Positions 59,791 through 64,000 of a DNA stretch of 64,000 nt are shown here, piece after piece. Position numbers and translations under genes: made by a program. The DNA is taken from contig NZ_MSIF01000015.1 in assembly GCF_001921215.1 (NCBI RefSeq), forward strand, positions 124,001 to 188,000, in the 5' to 3' direction. The notes below the pieces were generated by a model. That model ran no database searches. It was not told the origin of the DNA and saw nothing but the letters and a program-made list of their open reading frames with translations. Every line of letters starts with the position of its first letter. Positions within the stretch are counted from its first letter, which is position 1. The DNA comes from Actinophytocola xinjiangensis. Lineage in GTDB: Bacteria > Actinomycetota > Actinomycetes > Mycobacteriales > Pseudonocardiaceae.

Positions 59791-59902
59791 ACCAAGCCCA
59801 TCAACCACCACGACACGCCGGCCAGACACCAGACCAAGCCCATCAACCACCACGACACGCCGGCCAGACACCAGACCAAGCCCATCAACCACCACGACAC
59901 GC
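59791..59902 (+). repeat. Perfect 42-bp tandem repeat, 2.7 copies
   Basis: The 42-bp unit starting ACCAAGCCCATCAACCACCA is repeated exactly at 59791, 59833 and 59875 (last copy 28 nt). Its length is twice the 21-bp unit just upstream. Identity of the copies suggests recent expansion. Confidence 0.9.
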
Positions 59903-60001
59903 GGGCGGGCCCACATCATGCGGACCGGGTGCGGGTCAGGTGGACCGGGCGCGGGTCAGGTGGGCGGGGCGCGGGGCGCGGGGGCGGGGCGCGGGGCGGG
60001 G

Positions 60002-60244
60002 TCAGGCGGGGGTGGTGAGGGTGTTGTGGGTCACGCGGTGTGGGGTGCGGGGGGAGGTGATGGCCGCCTCGTGGTGGGGGCGGTCTTCTGCTGGTGTCTG
60101 GTCGGGCTGGGTTGACGGGGTGCGGCGGTGACGGCGTTCGAACAGCCAGGCGTCGATCTCGACGATCACGGGGCCCAGGGCCATGACGACCAGGACACCG
60201 AAGGCCAGTACTCCGCCGGTCCACATCAAAATTGCCTGCAGCAT
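60002..60244 (-). CDS. Small single-helix membrane protein (80 aa)
   Basis: An 80-residue protein: a membrane helix (GGVLAFGVLVVMALGPVIVEI) then a hydrophilic tail rich in R, T and P (RRHRRTPSTQPDQTPAED). GAGGAGGG lies 8 nt before the chosen ATG. Divergent from the histidine kinase gene. A partner of the sensor is possible but unproven. Confidence 0.5.
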   Translation of the reverse strand: MLQAILMWTGGVLAFGVLVVMALGPVIVEIDAWLFERRHRRTPSTQPDQTPAEDRPHHEAAITSPRTPHRVTHNTLTTPA

Positions 60245-60402
60245 GTGTCTTGCCCTCCTCGTTGGTGTGTTGGTCATCAGCTTTCCCCGGGAGTGGGGTG
60301 CCCCGGATCGGTCGATGAGGTGGAGGGGCATTGGCCGATCGGCCGACCCTGGGGCGCCGGTTGGCCGAGGTGACCGCTCAGGCGGTCCAATACCGTGCCC
60401 TC

Positions 60403-62085
60403 ATGACACCCATCCCGGTGCCGCATCGGTGGCTGGCCATGGTCCTGGGCATCGCGTTCCTGCTCGACGGGTTGTTGACCTACGACGCCGTCAGCGGCGG
60501 GGAGTTGCAGGATCTGGTGTCGCTCGCCGGGGCCGGCGCGTTGGCTCTGTGTGCCTACTTCGGGCTGCGTCACCCGGTCGCGGGGGTGGCGCTCGGGGTC
60601 ATCACCCTCGGTGTCTCGTCGCTCATCGTTCGGTCCACCGGGGCCGTTGTCGTGTCCATCGGGTTGGACAACATCTCGTTGACCGAGATGGTCGCGGGGA
60701 CGGCACTGACAGTCATCGTGGTGTGGCGGGCGGCTACGGTGCCGGCGGCGTTCTGCGTCGCGGCGCTGGTGGTCACCTGTCTGGCCGCCATTCTGATCCG
60801 GGATCTGCCGAGCTGGCCCTACAACACCCGCTCGGGAGTCAGGGTCACCGGCAACGACGCGATGACCACCGGCATGTTGGGGTTGTTCCTGCTGGTCGGC
60901 GCGGTGGGGACGGGGCTTTATCTGCGGCGGTCGGGGCATCAGCGGACGGAAACCGAACTTGGTGCGTTGATCCGCAAGCAGTGGCCGTTGGCCGCCGCGC
61001 TCGCGGTGATCGGACTGGTGGAGATCGCGCAGGGTAGTCCCGTGGGGATCGGCAGTGGCGCGATCGCCGGGGTCTGTGCGTTCTTCGCGCCCAAGTACCC
61101 GCTGCGCAACGCCGCCATCGCGGCCGCCGCGATCAGTGTGATCGCGCTGCTGGCCCGGCTCGCTGACGCGGGGCCGACCTTCTCACTCACCACGATCGCC
61201 GCGTCCATGGCGCTGGTGGCCTATCTGGTTCGGTTCCTGCCCTGGCGGGAGGCGTTCTGGGGGACCGCCGCGCTCGTGGTCGCCAACGGGATCGGGTTGC
61301 AGCCACTGCTGGGCAACCTCGTCGCGGCGCTGGACATGGTGTTGCTGCTGCTCTTCCTGCTCGCGGTGGCGGTGGCGACCGGGTGGTACTTCCGGGCCCG
61401 CGACCGGGAACGCAACCAGACCGTCCGGGCCGCCGTGGTCTCCGCGCAGCAGGGTGAGCGGCTGGCGCTGGCCAGGGAGCTGCACGACGTCGTCGCCCAC
61501 CACGTCACCGGGATCGTCGTGCAGGCGCAGGCCGCGTTGCTGGTCGCGGAGAACAATCCGGGGGTCGCGGTCACCTCGCTGGAGAAGATCGAGCGGTCCG
61601 GGGCCGAGGCGCTCACCGCGATGCGCACGCTGGTCGGCGGGCTGCGTGACGGCACCGCCGGCTTCGCGGTCGTCGGGGAGGCCACGACCGACCTGCGGGC
61701 CGACCTCGTCTCCCTGGTCGAGCACGCCGTTGGGCCGCCGGTCAGCCTGGATCTCGACCTGCCGGGGCAGCTGCCGCACGAGGTCGGGCGGTCGGTGTTG
61801 CGGCTGGCGCAGGAGTCGCTGACCAACGTCGGCAAGCACGCGCCGGACGCCACCGAGGTGCGGCTGCGGGTGGCGAACCTCGGCGACCAACTGCACATCC
61901 GGATCACCGACGACGGCTCGGCCCGGCCGGTCAACCCGGCCGGTGGGTCGGGCGGCTACGGTCTGGTCGGAATGCGGGAGCGGGTCGAACTGCTCGGCGG
62001 CCGGTTCGAGGCCGGGCCCACCGGCTACGCCGGCTGGGCGGTCGAGGCGTGGCTGCCGCTGGGCACGTACCGGGGGAACGAATGA
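60403..62085 (+). CDS. Sensor histidine kinase (HisKA_3, NarL type)
   Basis: A 560-residue membrane sensor. About ten hydrophobic helices fill residues 10-340. The kinase core follows: LALARELHDVVAHHVTGIVVQAQ (phosphoacceptor His, HisKA_3), LRLAQESLTNVGKHAP (N box), RITDDGSA and GGYGLVGMRERVELLGG (G boxes). The sensed signal is unknown. ATG chosen; an upstream TTG would add 24 residues. Its stop overlaps the response-regulator ATG (ATGA). Confidence 0.9.
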   Translation: MTPIPVPHRWLAMVLGIAFLLDGLLTYDAVSGGELQDLVSLAGAGALALCAYFGLRHPVAGVALGVITLGVSSLIVRSTGAVVVSIGLDNISLTEMVAGTALTVIVVWRAATVPAAFCVAALVVTCLAAILIRDLPSWPYNTRSGVRVTGNDAMTTGMLGLFLLVGAVGTGLYLRRSGHQRTETELGALIRKQWPLAAALAVIGLVEIAQGSPVGIGSGAIAGVCAFFAPKYPLRNAAIAAAAISVIALLARLADAGPTFSLTTIAASMALVAYLVRFLPWREAFWGTAALVVANGIGLQPLLGNLVAALDMVLLLLFLLAVAVATGWYFRARDRERNQTVRAAVVSAQQGERLALARELHDVVAHHVTGIVVQAQAALLVAENNPGVAVTSLEKIERSGAEALTAMRTLVGGLRDGTAGFAVVGEATTDLRADLVSLVEHAVGPPVSLDLDLPGQLPHEVGRSVLRLAQESLTNVGKHAPDATEVRLRVANLGDQLHIRITDDGSARPVNPAGGSGGYGLVGMRERVELLGGRFEAGPTGYAGWAVEAWLPLGTYRGNE

Positions 62086-62747
62086 TCAGGGTGTTGATCG
62101 CCGACGACCAGGAGATGGTCCGCGCCGGGTTCCGGATGATCCTGGAAACCCAGGAGGACATCCAGGTCGTGGCCGACGTGCCGGACGGGATCTCCGCGGT
62201 CGCCAAGGCCCGGGCGTTGCGGCCGGACGTGTGCCTGCTGGACATCCGGATGCCCGGCATGGACGGGCTGGAGGTGACCCGCGCGCTCGCCGGGCCGGGG
62301 GTGAGCGACCCGCTGAAGGTCGTCGTGGTCACCACGTTCGACCTCGACGAGTACGTCAACGCCGCGTTGTCCAACGGCGCCAACGGTTTCCTGCTCAAGG
62401 ACGCCGGGCCGGCGTTGCTGCTGGAGGCGGTGCGGGCCGCCGACCGGGGCGACGCGCTGGTGTCGCCGCAGATCACCGTGCGGCTGCTCAAGCACTTCGC
62501 CGGGCGCAGTTCGCCGCCGGCCGCGACCGAGAACCCGGCCGAGCCGTTGACCGACCGCGAGACCGACGTGGTGCGGGCGGCGGCGCGGGGGCTGACCAAC
62601 ACCGAGATCGGCACCGAGCTGTACCTGTCGCTCTCGACGGTCAAGACGCACCTCGCCGCGGTGCAGGCGAAGATCGGTGCCCGCAACCGCGTCGAGGTCG
62701 CCGCCTGGGCCTGGCGGACCGGGCTGATGACTACTGAACCGTCCTGA
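62082..62747 (+). CDS. NarL/FixJ-type response regulator
   Basis: A 221-residue regulator. The receiver domain has IADDQEMVRAGF, phosphoacceptor Asp in VCLLDIRMPGMDG (about residue 53), VVTTFDLDEYV and LLKDAGP. The LuxR HTH is LTDRETDVVRAAARGLTNTEIGTELYLSLSTVKTHLA in parts (TNTEIGTELYLS, STVKTHLA). It pairs with the kinase encoded just upstream; their genes overlap by four bases. Overlaps the convergent DUF4232 gene by 17 bases. Confidence 0.93.
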   Translation: MIRVLIADDQEMVRAGFRMILETQEDIQVVADVPDGISAVAKARALRPDVCLLDIRMPGMDGLEVTRALAGPGVSDPLKVVVVTTFDLDEYVNAALSNGANGFLLKDAGPALLLEAVRAADRGDALVSPQITVRLLKHFAGRSSPPAATENPAEPLTDRETDVVRAAARGLTNTEIGTELYLSLSTVKTHLAAVQAKIGARNRVEVAAWAWRTGLMTTEPS

Positions 62748-63387
62748 CCAGCAGCTGGTGACCGGGCAGGTCGCCGGCGCAGCCGGTGCCCGGTGCGGCC
62801 AGGAACATCGAGTCGTACTCGTGCGGCGGGTACACCCGCAGCCCGCGCACCTCCGTCGGCCGGCACACGGCCGGGTCGTAGTTGGCGATCTGCGCGAAAC
62901 CCACCGGCGCGAACGCGGTCTGGCCGGGCCGCAGCGTGATCGCCGGGCCCTTGGTGCCGTCGCGGTAGGCGGGCTCGCCGACCTGGTGGCCGTCCTCGCC
63001 GGCGACGAAGGACACGCCGGGGAAGCCCTGGATGACGCAGGTGCGTTGGCCGCTGTTGGTGAAACGCAGCTCGCGGTAGCGGGTGCCGGCGGCCGCGTCG
63101 CCGCCGCCGAGGCTCAGGGTCAGGTCGGCGACCTTGCACTCGTTGGGGTCGCCGGCCGGCTTGTCCTTGGCCGGCGGCGGCGGCGCGGGCTGCTCCGGTG
63201 ACGGGTTGGACGACGGGGTGGGCGACGGTTCGGTGGTGGCGGCCGACGACGAGGTCGTCGTCGGTCCGCCCACCCCGTTGACCGTCGGTATCCGCGGGTC
63301 GCCCTCGCCGGTGTTGGCGTTGTCGCACCCGGCGGCCAGCAGCGCCAACGCGATGCCGCCGATGATCACCATCCTGTTTCGTAACAT
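62731..63387 (-). CDS. DUF4232 lipoprotein
   Basis: A 218-residue lipoprotein. Signal: MVIIGGIALALLAAGCDN with the lipobox LLAAGC (lipidated Cys about residue 21). A T/S/P-rich linker (about 40-75) leads to a DUF4232 domain: RYRELRFTNSGQRTCVIQGFPGVSF, RPGQTAFAPVGFA and ANYDPAVCRPTEVRGLRVYPP with conserved Cys. Function unknown; exported surface protein. ATG chosen 13 nt after GGAGG-like sequence. Its 3' end overlaps the response regulator gene. Confidence 0.85.
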   Translation of the reverse strand: MLRNRMVIIGGIALALLAAGCDNANTGEGDPRIPTVNGVGGPTTTSSSAATTEPSPTPSSNPSPEQPAPPPPAKDKPAGDPNECKVADLTLSLGGGDAAAGTRYRELRFTNSGQRTCVIQGFPGVSFVAGEDGHQVGEPAYRDGTKGPAITLRPGQTAFAPVGFAQIANYDPAVCRPTEVRGLRVYPPHEYDSMFLAAPGTGCAGDLPGHQLLVRTVQ

Positions 63388-63507
63388 GGCCTTCGCCTCC
63401 AGATCTGGCCCCGACACCAGTGGAAACCACTGCTCTGAGGACGGCTGACACCCCTCGGTGGTTGCTCGCCAACCGCGCCTACCCGCGAATGGGCAACAAC
63501 AAACACG

Positions 63508-63939
63508 TCACCGGATGGTCGCGTCGCGCCCGCCGCGCACCCGGTGGGCGGCCAGCGCCCGCAGGATCCGGTCGCGCTTGCGGCGGGTGTCCGGCACCCA
63601 GCCGACCACCGGGACGAACACCCGGTTGTCGGCCAGCCGGCAGCGCGTCCACACCGTCACCACGGTGCGGTCCGGCCGGCCGGGGTGGTCGGAGAACGCG
63701 ATGTGCACGATGTTCCCGGCGCGGATGTGCCGGGTGTAGAGGCCGTTGCCGGTGAACTCCACCTGCCAGAGGATGCCGCGCGCCGCCTGCGCGGCCAGGG
63801 CCAGCGCCCGCTGGTGCCCGCAGGCCAGTTCCAGGACGAAGTCGCGGTCGAGTTCACGAACCCGCACCCGGTTGACCAACACCGTCGCCACGACACCCAC
63901 GACGACCAGACAGCCCGACAAGATCATGATCGCGCCCAT
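63508..63939 (-). CDS. Small membrane-anchored protein of unknown function
   Basis: A 143-residue protein with one N-terminal helix (ILSGCLVVVGVVATVLV) and a basic cytoplasmic or extracellular part (DFVLELACGHQRALALA, VTVWTRCRLADN, RKRDRILRALAAHRVRGG). No recognised family. Two in-frame starts four codons apart are possible (63939 and 63927). The last 60 nt of the window hold its upstream region and nothing else I recognise. Confidence 0.5.
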   Translation of the reverse strand: MGAIMILSGCLVVVGVVATVLVNRVRVRELDRDFVLELACGHQRALALAAQAARGILWQVEFTGNGLYTRHIRAGNIVHIAFSDHPGRPDRTVVTVWTRCRLADNRVFVPVVGWVPDTRRKRDRILRALAAHRVRGGRDATIR

Positions 63940-64000
63940 GACGCCCGCACCTCCTTGCCCTCCACGTGCCCACGTGTCCAGGGGACGAGAGGGCGGGGAG

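Noticed and set aside
59142-60131. A 329-codon plus-strand reading through the minisatellite
   Set aside because: Several frames on both strands are open there, no good ribosome site is seen, and the product is only repeat (heptads such as RIERQTR). Kept as repeat, not as a gene.

Overview
High-GC actinobacterial chromosome, most consistent with the order Pseudonocardiales (Saccharothrix, Lentzea or Amycolatopsis type). The window carries arabinogalactan wall genes (dprE1, dprE2, a decaprenyl-phosphoribose synthase, glf, glfT1, two glfT2-like genes and the Wzm/Wzt galactan exporter) but no mycolic acid gene. WhiJ-like/DUF397 regulators, a DUF397 partner and a ShbA-type sigma factor also fit. 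The genus is inference.

Layout. 1-2.4 kb (minus): a pseudaminic-acid-type synthase cut by the left edge, a small zinc-finger protein, a coiled-coil protein and a sialyltransferase-like (GT29) protein, head to head with 2.5-5.2 kb wzm-wzt-glfT1. 5.3-8.0 kb: a sortase-anchored thioester adhesin, a small protein and a divergent RibD-like reductase/TetR pair. 8.1-10.7 kb: GtrA-like protein, dprE1, dprE2. 10.7-12.9 kb: a membrane protein and an XRE/DUF397 regulatory unit. 13.1-15.8 kb (minus): glf, PAP2 phosphatase, ubiA in overlapping order. 15.8-20.3 kb: housekeeping genes ending with a cold-shock gene. 20.4-26.1 kb: glfT2, a methyltransferase, a GT2 enzyme and a second glfT2-like gene. 26.3-36.3 kb (minus): an apparent operon of four large exported proteins, one with five LGFP wall-binding repeats and three RCC1 beta-propeller paralogues. 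36.6-41.9 kb: a DUF6541 membrane protein facing a flippase/GT2/DUF2304/GT2 operon. 42-46.5 kb: a low-complexity spacer, a lectin-like mini-protein, a TetR/SCO6745 pair, an L-2-hydroxyglutarate oxidase and a DMT exporter. 46.7-49.3 kb: a seryl-tRNA synthetase-like gene with lost catalytic residues and about 440 codons of repeat inserted between its domains. 49.3-53.9 kb: septum-formation protein, metallopeptidase, MerR regulator and a VIT/VWA protein. 54-58.2 kb: RtcB, an AurF-like diiron enzyme with its TetR, and an exported nuclease/phosphatase-like protein. 58.3-64 kb: sigma factor, a 1-kb minisatellite spacer, a two-component system, a lipoprotein and a small membrane protein.

How they work together. 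UbiA makes decaprenyl-phospho-phosphoribose, the PAP2 enzyme removes a phosphate, and DprE1/DprE2 epimerise ribose to arabinose to give the arabinan donor. Glf makes UDP-galactofuranose, GlfT1 and GlfT2 build galactan on a lipid carrier and Wzm/Wzt flips it out. The LGFP protein and the sortase-anchored adhesin are candidates to sit on the finished wall.

Most unusual: the SerRS-like gene with its 18-bp minisatellite, the PseI/GT29 pair beside the galactan exporter, a near-identical 19-nt element in two intergenic regions, and the four-gene exported-protein operon. No tRNA, rRNA, CRISPR array or insertion sequence was recognised.
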